Source of the DNA: Tepidibacter sp.
GTDB lineage: Bacteria; Bacillota; Clostridia; Peptostreptococcales; Peptostreptococcaceae
Assembly: GCF_025210165.1 (NCBI RefSeq)
Contig: NZ_JAOASI010000031.1
Coordinates: 1-64,000 of the forward strand
DNA length: 64,000 nt
Reading direction: 5' to 3'
The notes beneath the pieces are model-generated. The model was not told the origin of the DNA. It saw nothing but the letters and a program-made list of their open reading frames with translations, and did no database searches. The translations under genes were made by a program, and so were the position numbers. Each line of letters starts with the position of its first letter. Within the stretch, counting starts at the first letter, position 1. This document shows positions 27,058 through 35,562 of this stretch, in pieces.

Positions 27058-27750
27058 TTGGCTATTTATGCAATAGGAGATCTGCATTTTGGTAAGGTAG
27101 TAGACAAGCCAATGGATATATTTGGGCAGAATTGGATAGGACATAAGGATAAAATAATAGATGATTGGAGAAAAAAGGTTAGGGAAGGAGATACTGTTCT
27201 TATAGTTGGAGATACCTCTTGGGGAATGAACTTAAATCAAGCTATTCCAGATCTTGATGATATAAATGAACTTGAAGGAAATAAAATATTAATAAAAGGA
27301 AATCATGACTATTGGTGGAGCACAATAAGTAAGTTGAATAAACTCTATGATAATATGAAGTTTATTCAAAATAATTTTTATGAATATGGAGACTATGCTA
27401 TATGTGGAACTAGAGGATGGCTTTGCCCTAATGAAGTGAAATTTGATGAAGACGATGAAAAGGTATATAAAAGAGAAGCTAAAAGACTTAGATTATCTCT
27501 TGATAGTGCTAAAAAAGCTGGATTTGATAAATTCATAGTCATAACTCATTATCCACCTACTAATGACAAGCTGGAAGAATCTGAATTTACTAAGATATAT
27601 GAAGAATACAAGGTTGAAAGAGTTATATATGGACATCTACATGGAACAGAATCTTTTAAGGCGGGGCTTAAAGGTGAGCGAAATAATATAGAGTATCATT
27701 TAGTGTCATGTGATTATACTGATTTTAAATTAATTAAAATAATGGACTAG
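27058..27750 (+). CDS. calcineurin-like metallophosphoesterase
   Basis: A 230-residue phosphoesterase with all the family metal-binding blocks: GDLHFGK near the start, GDTSWG near 52, KGNHDYWWS near 80, ITHYPP near 160 and GHLHG near 188. Two metal ions are expected. The substrate is not predictable. The start is TTG at 27058, after GAAGGTGAG. It stands alone and is followed by the second copy of the long hairpin element. Confidence 0.9.
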   Translation: MAIYAIGDLHFGKVVDKPMDIFGQNWIGHKDKIIDDWRKKVREGDTVLIVGDTSWGMNLNQAIPDLDDINELEGNKILIKGNHDYWWSTISKLNKLYDNMKFIQNNFYEYGDYAICGTRGWLCPNEVKFDEDDEKVYKREAKRLRLSLDSAKKAGFDKFIVITHYPPTNDKLEESEFTKIYEEYKVERVIYGHLHGTESFKAGLKGERNNIEYHLVSCDYTDFKLIKIMD

Positions 27751-27791
27751 AGAAATATAATTTATTACAACTACAGTTTTCTGGTTAATCC

Positions 27792-27995
27792 AAAAACACG
27801 CTCATTGAAATACCGATACTTAGTTAATATTTTAATAAAACTATAGATTCTGCTTTATAAAATATACTAAAAGTTCTTAAACTCCCTTACGGTCAAACAA
27901 AGAACTTTCTTGGCGTATATTTTAACATCATAATCTAAGTTTTATAGTAAAATATTAACTAAAAAGTAACTAACATTTAAATGAGTGTGTTTTTT
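27792..27995. repeat. long hairpin element, copy 2 (RPT-H)
   Basis: A second copy of the 205-nt hairpin at 141-345. The outer arms here are AAAAACACGCTCATT and AATGAGTGTGTTTTT, different bases from copy 1 yet still complementary. The apical stem changes from ATTTCTT/AAGAAAT to GTTCTT/AAGAAC. Unpaired islands (ATACCG, ATAAAACTA, ACTAACATTTAAAT) are the same. It fills the gap between the phosphoesterase and plsY genes. Confidence 0.85.
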
Positions 27996-28045
27996 TATAA
28001 CGAATAGCAAATTATAATCATCTTAAAATTGTGGATAAGTATAAT
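27992..28045 (+). repeat. repeat fragment with DnaA-box-like site
   Basis: ATAACGAATAGCAAATTATA is followed by TGTGGATAA at 28030-28038 (reverse complement TTATCCACA, a perfect DnaA box). It matches the 5' half of the fuller RPT1 copies and joins directly onto the hairpin element. Confidence 0.6.
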
Positions 28046-28073
28046 TCAATAAGAGAAGGAGAGCGAATATATC

Positions 28074-28652
28074 TTGTATATAAAAGTATTTTTTATTATA
28101 ATAAGTAGTTATATATTAGGATGTTTTAGTACAGGATATTATCTTGTACGATTTTTATATAAAAAAGATATTAGGAATATAGGTAGCTTTAGCACAGGGG
28201 CTACTAATGTTTCAAGATTATATGGAAAGAAAGGATTTTTAATAGTTTTATTAGGAGATGGTTTTAAAGGTTTTTTAGCTTTATTAATGTGTAAATATTT
28301 ATTAGGAGAAACAAGCATAGTCATTCAAATTTGTTTAATACTAGTAGTATTAGGGCATATTTTCCCAATACAACTAGGATTTAAAGGTGGTAAGGGAATA
28401 GCAGTAAGTTTAGGAGCTTTTTTATGTTTTGATTATAATTTGCTGATATTAATGTCGATATCTTTCTTAATACTATTTATATTTTTAAGAGATTATAAAA
28501 TTAGCGGATTAGGAGCATATATATTGCTTCCTATAGAAGTTTTACTTAAAGGAGAAAATTTAATAAATGTTATATTTTTAATTTTAGTTACTTTATTTAT
28601 AATTTATGCTCATAAAAAAAATATACAAGAGTATGTATTAAGATTCAAATAA
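28074..28652 (+). CDS. plsY: PlsY-like glycerol-3-phosphate acyltransferase
   Basis: A 192-residue membrane enzyme with about five helices. PlsY transfers an acyl group from acyl-phosphate to glycerol-3-phosphate, the first step of phospholipid synthesis. Motifs present: GCFSTGYYLVRFLYKKDIRN, GSFSTGATNVSRLYG (family motif 1), and HIFPIQLGFKGGKGIAVSLG (motif 2, phosphate loop). The start is TTG at 28074 with AAGGAGAG 11 nt upstream. It is followed 23 bp later by an acyltransferase-aminotransferase fusion, an unusual partner, so this may be a second PlsY paralog with a special product. Confidence 0.85.
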   Translation: MYIKVFFIIISSYILGCFSTGYYLVRFLYKKDIRNIGSFSTGATNVSRLYGKKGFLIVLLGDGFKGFLALLMCKYLLGETSIVIQICLILVVLGHIFPIQLGFKGGKGIAVSLGAFLCFDYNLLILMSISFLILFIFLRDYKISGLGAYILLPIEVLLKGENLINVIFLILVTLFIIYAHKKNIQEYVLRFK

Positions 28653-28675
28653 ATTTATATAAGGAGAGTTGACAA

Positions 28676-30247
28676 TTGAAGAATTCCATAATATTTAAAA
28701 TAGCTGAATATGATTTTGAATTTGAAAAAATAAATGAATTAAATTATGAAACATTTGTTGAAGAGATACCCCAACATAAACAAAATAAAAGTAAGATTTT
28801 AAAAGATAAATTCCATGATGAGAATACATATTTCATAGCTCTAAAAAATAATGAGCTAATAGGAATGATTGCTATTAGAGACAAACGTCCTTTTTCTTTG
28901 GATCAAAAAATACAAAATCTTGATTCATATCTACCATGTTCTAAAGCAATGTGTGAGATTAGATTATTATCTGTGAAGAAAGATTACAGAAAGGGTATGG
29001 TATTAAAAGGATTATTAAAAATAGTAATGGAGTATATAGAAGAAAAAGAATATGATATGGCCTTGATTTCAGGAATTTTAAATCAACAAAAGTTGTACAA
29101 GCATATAGGATTCGTACCATTTGGTCCTATAGTTGGAAATGATAAATCAAAATTTCAACCTATGTATATAACTAAGGAAAGTTATAATTTGAATGATTTA
29201 TTAAAATCTAAACAAGAATTCAGTTTTTTACCAGGACCTGTTGAAATATCAGAAAAAGTTAAAAGAGTTTTTAATAAAAAGCCTATATCTCATAGATCAG
29301 AAGAGTTTAAGAACATGTTCTCAAACCTTAAAAAGAAATTATGTAACTTTGTAAATGCAAGATATGTTGAGATATTTATGGGGTCAGGTACTCTAGCTAA
29401 TGATATAATTTGTGCACAAATATCACTTTTAGAAGGTTCTGGATTAATTTTAAGTAATGGAGAGTTTGGAGATAGACTTATTAATCATGCAAAGAGATCT
29501 AATTTGAATTTTGAAGAACATAGGGTTCAATGGGGAGATTCATTCGATTTAAAAAAAATTGAAAATATTTTGAATGAAAACGAAAATATAGGATGGATTT
29601 ATATGGTTCACTGCGAAACATCAACAGGAATTTTAAATGATATAAAATCAATAAGTGAAATTTGTAAATCAAAAAAAGCATTTTTATGTGTAGATGCTAT
29701 AAGCTCTGTAGGAAATATTGAAGTAGATTTAAGTGAAGTATATCTAGCATCTTGTGTTAGTGGTAAAGGATTAGAATCCTATTGTGGTTTAAGTATGGTA
29801 TTTTATAATAATCAACTCATAGACTCTAAAAATAAAATTCCAAGATATTTAGATTTAAATGTATATAAAAGTAAAGAAGGAATTCCTTATACTATTTCTT
29901 CAAACCTTGTAGATGCTCTATATACGTCTTTGATAAATTTAGATAAGGAAGAAAAATTTAAAAGTATTAAAAAAATGAATAACTATTCAAGAATAGAGTT
30001 AAAAAAGATTGGAATGAAGCCTTTAGTAGATGAATACCTAGGAAATCCAGCAGTAATAACTATTCCTATTTCAGCAGAATATAAATCTAGGGATATAGGG
30101 GATTTTTTAAAGAATAAAGGATACTTAATTAGCTATGAAAGCTCATATTTATTAGAAAAAAATTGGATTCAGTTATCCTTCATGGGAAATATTTCACATG
30201 AAAAGTTAAAATTATTAATAGAACTTTTGAAAAAATTTACTGAATAA
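28676..30247 (+). CDS. acyltransferase (GNAT/FeeM-like) - class V aminotransferase fusion
   Basis: A 523-residue two-domain protein. Residues 10-165 form a GNAT-fold domain whose pattern (NYETFVEEIPQH, then DENTYFIALKNNELIGMIAI) recalls LuxI/FeeM-type N-acyl amino acid synthases. Residues 180-520 are a fold-type I, class V aminotransferase (FLPGPVEISEKV, GSGTLANDI, HCETSTG, CVDAISSVG) with the PLP lysine K364 in SGKGLES. The start is TTG at 28676 after AAGGAGAG. Paired with a PlsY-like gene, it could make and acylate an amino compound; this is inference. The closest aminotransferase relatives act on alanine/serine/glyoxylate or 2-aminoethylphosphonate. Confidence 0.8.
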   Translation: MKNSIIFKIAEYDFEFEKINELNYETFVEEIPQHKQNKSKILKDKFHDENTYFIALKNNELIGMIAIRDKRPFSLDQKIQNLDSYLPCSKAMCEIRLLSVKKDYRKGMVLKGLLKIVMEYIEEKEYDMALISGILNQQKLYKHIGFVPFGPIVGNDKSKFQPMYITKESYNLNDLLKSKQEFSFLPGPVEISEKVKRVFNKKPISHRSEEFKNMFSNLKKKLCNFVNARYVEIFMGSGTLANDIICAQISLLEGSGLILSNGEFGDRLINHAKRSNLNFEEHRVQWGDSFDLKKIENILNENENIGWIYMVHCETSTGILNDIKSISEICKSKKAFLCVDAISSVGNIEVDLSEVYLASCVSGKGLESYCGLSMVFYNNQLIDSKNKIPRYLDLNVYKSKEGIPYTISSNLVDALYTSLINLDKEEKFKSIKKMNNYSRIELKKIGMKPLVDEYLGNPAVITIPISAEYKSRDIGDFLKNKGYLISYESSYLLEKNWIQLSFMGNISHEKLKLLIELLKKFTE

Positions 30248-30252
30248 GAAGT

Positions 30253-30305
30253 AAAATACCATGATGTAAATTATTTGGATAAGCCTATGGCACATGGTAT
30301 TTTTA
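30253..30305 (+). terminator. terminator of plsY-aminotransferase unit
   Basis: AAAATACCATG at 30253-30263 pairs with CATGGTATTTTT at 30293-30304 across a 29-nt loop that can fold further. Confidence 0.65.
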
Positions 30306-30382
30306 ATTAAGCTTTGGTATAATTAAAGAATAAGGACTTTATTTGATAATAAATTTTCAAAAATTTTATTAGGAGAATATAT

Positions 30383-32074
30383 ATGAGTAATAAAAATTAC
30401 AAAAAAAATATTATAATAATGTTTATTTTTTTAGTATCATTATTTTCATTAACAGGCTTTATTCTAGTAAATATGGATTTCAATGTAGATATTGCAGATT
30501 TTATGTTTGAAGGAATATGTTTTAGTATGATTTTAGTTGGGACTATTATTTCTTTAGGACTTAGAATAAAATCACTAAGTATTGGATGTATAATTTATTC
30601 TATTTCAGTACTTAGTAATTGTATTGATGAAGTAAAGTTTATTCAATTTCCAAAGTGGTACGATATAGTATTTGAAAAAGTATTTTTTGTAATATCAATA
30701 ATATTTATATTATATGGATTTTATAAAGCTATTGATGAAAAAAATATACTTTTAAAAGAATTGAAATATTTAGCTTTTACAGATTCATTAACTAAATTGC
30801 TTAATAGAAGAGCTATAGAAGATAAACTAACAAAGTCTATTGAGAAATCATCAAAGGATAATACTAAAGTAGGGATTTTATTTATAGATTTAGATAAATT
30901 TAAGTTAATAAATGATTCATTGGGACATAGTGTAGGAGACTATATTCTAAAAGAGATTGCTAATAGATTAAGATATGTTATTAAGAAAGACGATACAATT
31001 GCTCGTTCAAGTGGAGATGAATTTATATTAATAATAGATGAAATTAATCAAGAACAAGAAATAATAAACGTTGTGCAAAATATAATGAATGTTTTTGACG
31101 AACCTTTTAAGTTAAAGGAGAAAGAATTTAATATAAATTGCAGTATTGGAATTTCAGTATCCCCTAATAATGGAAATGATGTAGAAACTTTATTTAAAAA
31201 TGCGGATATAGCAATGTATAAAGCTAAAGAAAAAAATGGAAATACTTATGAGTTATATAATTATAAAATGAGTGAGCAAATGGATAATAACTTTGAAATT
31301 GCAAATAGACTTAGTATTGGATTAGAAAAAAAAGAATTTATTCTTCATTATCAACCTAAGCTTGATATAAAAACAAATAAGATTACTGGATTAGAAGCCT
31401 TGGTAAGATGGCAGGATCCTGAAAAAGGATTAATTTATCCAAACAACTTTATATCAGTAGCAGAAGAAACAGGTCTAATTAAAAAACTAGATGAGCACAT
31501 ATTAGAGTTGTCTTGTTTGCAAATTAAAAAATGGTTGAACAAAGGTTTAAATCCTCCAAATATTTCTGTAAACATTTCTGGAAAAACATTTTCTGAAAAT
31601 GCTTTTCTTGATAGATTAGAATACATATTGAAAAATACAGGGGTTACATCTGAACATATAAGTATTGAGATTACAGAAACGGCGGCTATGAAGGATAAGA
31701 AACATACGTATAAGATTTTAGAACAAATAAGAAGTAAAGAAATAAAAATACTATTAGATGATTTTGGAAAAGGATATTCATCATTAAGCTACTTGAAGGA
31801 TTTCCCAATAGATATATTAAAGATAGATAAATCATTTGTAGATAATATTTGTACTGACAATATAGATAGTTCTATTACAAGAGCTATAATTGATATGGCT
31901 AAAGCATTAAACCTAAAAGTATTGGCAGAAGGAGTTGAAGAAGAAAATCAATTAAGACTTCTGAAAAATTTCAACTGTGAAGAGTATCAGGGATATTTAT
32001 TTAGCAAACCACTTCCTGTAGATGAGATTGAAATTATGATAATTGAAAATATGGAAAAAATGAAAGCAATCTAA
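30383..32074 (+). CDS. membrane GGDEF-EAL cyclic-di-GMP protein
   Basis: A 563-residue protein with four or five N-terminal transmembrane segments (residues 9-120), a GGDEF domain (about 128-290) and an EAL domain (about 305-555). The diguanylate cyclase motif reads SSGDEF near 210, one residue off GGDEF, and the inhibitory RxxD site is replaced by KKDD. The phosphodiesterase motif is intact (LEALVRW near 336, then DDFGKGYSSLSYL and KIDKSFV). It therefore more likely degrades c-di-GMP, although SGDEF cyclases are known to work in some cases. AGGAGAAT precedes ATG. A terminator overlaps its stop codon. Confidence 0.92.
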   Translation: MSNKNYKKNIIIMFIFLVSLFSLTGFILVNMDFNVDIADFMFEGICFSMILVGTIISLGLRIKSLSIGCIIYSISVLSNCIDEVKFIQFPKWYDIVFEKVFFVISIIFILYGFYKAIDEKNILLKELKYLAFTDSLTKLLNRRAIEDKLTKSIEKSSKDNTKVGILFIDLDKFKLINDSLGHSVGDYILKEIANRLRYVIKKDDTIARSSGDEFILIIDEINQEQEIINVVQNIMNVFDEPFKLKEKEFNINCSIGISVSPNNGNDVETLFKNADIAMYKAKEKNGNTYELYNYKMSEQMDNNFEIANRLSIGLEKKEFILHYQPKLDIKTNKITGLEALVRWQDPEKGLIYPNNFISVAEETGLIKKLDEHILELSCLQIKKWLNKGLNPPNISVNISGKTFSENAFLDRLEYILKNTGVTSEHISIEITETAAMKDKKHTYKILEQIRSKEIKILLDDFGKGYSSLSYLKDFPIDILKIDKSFVDNICTDNIDSSITRAIIDMAKALNLKVLAEGVEEENQLRLLKNFNCEEYQGYLFSKPLPVDEIEIMIIENMEKMKAI

Positions 32075-32094
32075 CTTAAGTTGGATTGCTTTTG
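32063..32094 (+). terminator. terminator overlapping GGDEF-EAL stop
   Basis: AAAGCAATC pairs with GATTGCTTT, with AAC/GTT extending the stem; the stop codon lies in the stem. Confidence 0.75.
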
Positions 32095-32214
32095 CTATAA
32101 TTTAATATACAGAAAATTCATAAAATATTTTTTTTCGAAAAAATTAAATAATATAATTGACATAAAGTGTTTGAGAGTTTATAATTCATATTAACGTAAA
32201 ACAAGTTAATATTA

Positions 32215-32517
32215 AAAAACGAAGATGGAGACAAAAATATTCGAGTTTAATTACAGAGAACCAACATTTGCTGAGAGTTGGATTGAATAGAATATATAAT
32301 GATCACTCCTGAGTTGCCGAGTTGAAAGAAATTTTCGAGTAAATAAGGACGGTTACCACCGATATATGGTTAGGATTCACTAAAGTATTTGATTTTGGTC
32401 GATCTGAATTGAGAAGGCAATTTTTGAAATTGCAAATAGGGTGGTACCGCGAATATAATCTTTCGTCCCTATAAATACATAAAATATGTATTTATAGAGA
32501 CGGAAGATTTTTTTATG
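32215..32517 (+). promoter_or_regulatory. T-box leader of the ilv operon
   Basis: A T-box element: the tRNA-acceptor-binding sequence AGGGTGGTACCGCG is at 32439-32452, and the stem I apical hairpin is AGAGAACCAAC...GTTGG at about 32254-32282. A terminator pairs CGTCCCTATAAATACAT with its complement and ends in TTTTTTT (32457-32517). Uncharged tRNA stabilises the antiterminator. The likely specifier is ATC (Ile) at about 32301 in GATCACTCC; this is inferred from position only. A branched-chain amino acid signal agrees with the genes downstream. Confidence 0.92.
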
Positions 32518-32630
32518 TATTACTAAACATCAAAGCCTAAGTTTTAAAACAAAATATATAAAGGCAATCACTTATATTTTTATATAAATATTTTTGAGAT
32601 TGAATTAGTAAAAGAAAGGGTGTGTATATT

Positions 32631-32852
32631 ATGGAAAGTAGAGTTTGTGCGAGATTAAATCAGGGAATAGATTCTTTTGTAAGAGTAACTAGCGTTCTTA
32701 GAAGAAAAGAATTTAGTATAAAAGAAATTAATATGAAATCTCAGAGTAGTCATATAGATTTGGATATAGTTGTATATGATGATAGTTTGACTGGAAGTGT
32801 TGTTAAGCAAATATCTAAGCTTGCAGATGTTAAAGAAATAACGGTTATATAG
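32631..32852 (+). CDS. ilvN: acetolactate synthase small subunit
   Basis: A 73-residue ACT-domain protein, the short (IlvM-size) version of the regulatory subunit of acetolactate synthase. It begins [19 protein letters not shown], the family start, and ends in the last ACT strand. It should bind a branched-chain amino acid and tune IlvB. AAAGGG at 32615-32620 supports ATG 32631 over an in-frame GTG at 32622. It is the first gene after the T-box, with the catalytic subunit at the far end of the operon. Confidence 0.85.
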   Translation: MESRVCARLNQGIDSFVRVTSVLRRKEFSIKEINMKSQSSHIDLDIVVYDDSLTGSVVKQISKLADVKEITVI

Positions 32853-32868
32853 AAAAGGGGAGATTAAG

Positions 32869-33861
32869 ATGAGTAAAATGTATTATGAAAAGGATTCTGG
32901 TTTAGAGTTATTTGAGGGAAAAAAAGTTGCTGTTTTAGGGTATGGAAGTCAAGGTCATGCACATGCACTTAATTTAAAAGATAGTGGTGTTGATGTGGTT
33001 GTGGGTTTACATGAGAAAAGTAAATCAAGAGATAAGGTTAAAACTGAGGGTCTTGAAGTTATGAATGTTGAGGATGCTGTTAAGGTTAGTCAGGTTGTTA
33101 TGATGTTAGTTCCGGATACAAAGCAAAAAGAAGTATTTGATGAAAAGGTTAAGGATAATTTAGATGAAGGAGATGCACTAGCATTTGCTCATGGATTCAA
33201 TATACACTTTAGCCAGATAGTACCTCCAAAAAATGTAGATGTATTTATGGTAGCACCTAAAGGACCAGGACATTTAGTTAGAAGAGTTTATCAAGAGGGA
33301 AAAGGAGTTCCAGCACTTTTGGCAGTGCATCAAGATTATACAGGAAACGCTAAAGAATTAGGTCTTGGTTATTCTTATGGAATAGGAGCATTAAGAGCTG
33401 GAGTACTTGAAACTACTTTTAAAGAAGAGACAGAAACTGATTTGTTCGGGGAGCAAGCTGTACTTTGTGGTGGAGTGACTGAACTTATAAAGGCTGGATT
33501 TGAAACATTGGTTAATGCAGGTTATCAAAAGGAAGTAGCATATTTTGAATGTCTTCATGAAATGAAACTTATAGTAGATCTTTTATATGAAGGTGGATTT
33601 GAAAAAATGAGACACAGTATAAGTGATACAGCTGAGTATGGAGATTATATGGTTGGAAGAAGAATAGTAACAGATAAAACTAGAGAAGAGATGAAAGGCA
33701 TTTTAACAGAAATCCAAACTGGAGCTTTTGCAAAGGATTGGATAATGGAGAACAAATTAAATAGACCAGTATTCAATTCATTTAAACAAAGGGAACTAGA
33801 ACATACTATAGTTGAAGTTGGGAAAGAACTTAGAAGTATGATGTCTTGGATAGAAAAGTAG
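32869..33861 (+). CDS. ilvC: ketol-acid reductoisomerase
   Basis: A 330-residue class I KARI: it converts acetolactate (or acetohydroxybutyrate) to the dihydroxy acid using NAD(P)H and Mg2+. The Rossmann loop is [19 protein letters not shown]; the cofactor loop that follows, GLHEKSKS, has serines typical of NADPH use. Other core blocks are [13 protein letters not shown] and the C-terminal acidic metal site ([17 protein letters not shown]). It is the second gene of the ilv operon, 16 bp after ilvN, with AGGGGAG before ATG. Confidence 0.97.
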   Translation: MSKMYYEKDSGLELFEGKKVAVLGYGSQGHAHALNLKDSGVDVVVGLHEKSKSRDKVKTEGLEVMNVEDAVKVSQVVMMLVPDTKQKEVFDEKVKDNLDEGDALAFAHGFNIHFSQIVPPKNVDVFMVAPKGPGHLVRRVYQEGKGVPALLAVHQDYTGNAKELGLGYSYGIGALRAGVLETTFKEETETDLFGEQAVLCGGVTELIKAGFETLVNAGYQKEVAYFECLHEMKLIVDLLYEGGFEKMRHSISDTAEYGDYMVGRRIVTDKTREEMKGILTEIQTGAFAKDWIMENKLNRPVFNSFKQRELEHTIVEVGKELRSMMSWIEK

Positions 33862-33888
33862 AGAGATAGCTAGATAGGAGGGGAATAT

Positions 33889-35538
33889 ATGAATAGCGAT
33901 AAAGTAAAAAGAGGGATAACTAAAGCACCACATAGATCACTACTTAAAGCAGCAGGGTTTACAGATGAAGAAATAGATAAGCCTCTTATTGGAGTTGTAA
34001 ATTCGTTTAATGAAATAGTACCTGGACATGTTGAACTTAGACAGATATCAGAAGCTGTAAAAAGAGGAGTTTTAATAGAGGGGGGAACTCCTCTTGAGTT
34101 TCCATCAATAGCAGTATGTGATGGTATTGCTATGAATCATGAAGGAATGAAGTATTCCCTTGTTAGTAGAGAAATAATAGCAGATAGCATAGAGATAATG
34201 GCAAAGGCACATGGGCTGGATGCATTAGTTTTAATACCTAGCTGTGATAAGGTGGTTCCAGGGATGTTAATGGCTGCTGCAAGAATTAATATACCTAGTA
34301 TTATTGTAAGTGGAGGTCCTATGCTTGCGGGGAGATTTAATAATAAAAAAATAGATTTAACGACTGTATTCGAAGGTGTTGGTAAGGTATGCTCAAAAAA
34401 AATGAGAGAAGATGAATTGAAGTGCCTAGAGGAAAGTGCATGTCCAACCTGTGGATCTTGTTCTGGAATGTTTACTGCAAATTCTATGAACTGTATGACA
34501 GAAGCTTTGGGTATGGCACTTAATGGAAATGCTACAATACCAGCAGTATATTCTAGTAGAAAAAGACTTGCTAAAAAGACTGGTATGCAGATAATGCATT
34601 TATTAAGAGACAATATACTTCCAAGAGATATACTTACAAAAAAATCATTTGAAAATGCATTAACTGTGGATATGGCACTTGGATGTTCGACTAATACAGT
34701 TCTTCATTTAACTGCAATAGCAAATGAAGCTGGAGTAGATATTAATTTAGATAATATAAATTACATAAGCTCTAAAACTCCTAATCTTTGCAAACTAAGT
34801 CCTGCTGGAAATTATCATATAGAAGATCTTGATAATGCAGGTGGAGTTTTAGCCGTGATGAATGAATTATCAAAGAAAGGTTTAATTAATTTAGATGTAC
34901 CTACAGTAAGTTTAAAAAATCTAAAAAATAGATTAAAAGATAAAAAGGATAGTGAAGTTATAAGAGATATAGATAATCCTTTTAGTGAAGATGGTGGAAT
35001 AAAGGTATTGTTTGGTAATTTAGCTCCTGAAGGTGCAGTTGTTAAAAAGTCTGCTGTTAAAGACAATATGATGAAAACAGTATCTACTGCAAAAGTATTT
35101 GATAGTGAAGAAGAGGCTGTTGAAAGTATTCTAGGGGGAAAAATAGAAAAGGGAGATGTAGTAGTAATACGATATGAAGGCCCAAAAGGAGGTCCTGGAA
35201 TGAGAGAAATGCTAACACCTACATCATCATTAGTTGGAATGGGACTTGATGAGAGTGTATCACTTATAACGGATGGTAGATTCTCTGGAGGAACTAAAGG
35301 AGCGGCAATAGGCCATGTTTGTCCTGAAGCTATAGATGGAGGAATTATAGGTTTAGTTAAAGATAATGATTTGATAAGTATTGATATAGATAAAGGAATT
35401 ATAGAGCTTAAAGTAGATAATGAAGAATTAAATAGAAGAAGAGAAAACTTGAACATAAAGACTAGAAATTATAATGGTTATTTTCAGAAGTATTCAAAGA
35501 TAGTCCAAAGTGCTTCAAAAGGGGCTGTATGTATTTAA
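33889..35538 (+). CDS. ilvD: dihydroxy-acid dehydratase
   Basis: A 549-residue Fe-S dehydratase that removes water from dihydroxyisovalerate/methylvalerate to give the 2-keto acids of Val/Leu/Ile. Cluster cysteines are in SCDKVVPG and [18 protein letters not shown]. Family blocks [16 protein letters not shown] and [15 protein letters not shown] are intact. It is the third ilv gene, 27 bp after ilvC with AGGAGGGG before ATG. Length is normal. Confidence 0.97.
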   Translation: MNSDKVKRGITKAPHRSLLKAAGFTDEEIDKPLIGVVNSFNEIVPGHVELRQISEAVKRGVLIEGGTPLEFPSIAVCDGIAMNHEGMKYSLVSREIIADSIEIMAKAHGLDALVLIPSCDKVVPGMLMAAARINIPSIIVSGGPMLAGRFNNKKIDLTTVFEGVGKVCSKKMREDELKCLEESACPTCGSCSGMFTANSMNCMTEALGMALNGNATIPAVYSSRKRLAKKTGMQIMHLLRDNILPRDILTKKSFENALTVDMALGCSTNTVLHLTAIANEAGVDINLDNINYISSKTPNLCKLSPAGNYHIEDLDNAGGVLAVMNELSKKGLINLDVPTVSLKNLKNRLKDKKDSEVIRDIDNPFSEDGGIKVLFGNLAPEGAVVKKSAVKDNMMKTVSTAKVFDSEEEAVESILGGKIEKGDVVVIRYEGPKGGPGMREMLTPTSSLVGMGLDESVSLITDGRFSGGTKGAAIGHVCPEAIDGGIIGLVKDNDLISIDIDKGIIELKVDNEELNRRRENLNIKTRNYNGYFQKYSKIVQSASKGAVCI

Positions 35539-35562
35539 ATAATTAATAAAAGGAGATAAATT

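Noticed and set aside
34815-35456. A 213-codon open frame on the minus strand inside ilvD
   Set aside because: It is antisense to a certain gene, rich in Ser/Ile/Pro from complementary codons, and has no ribosome site or family match.
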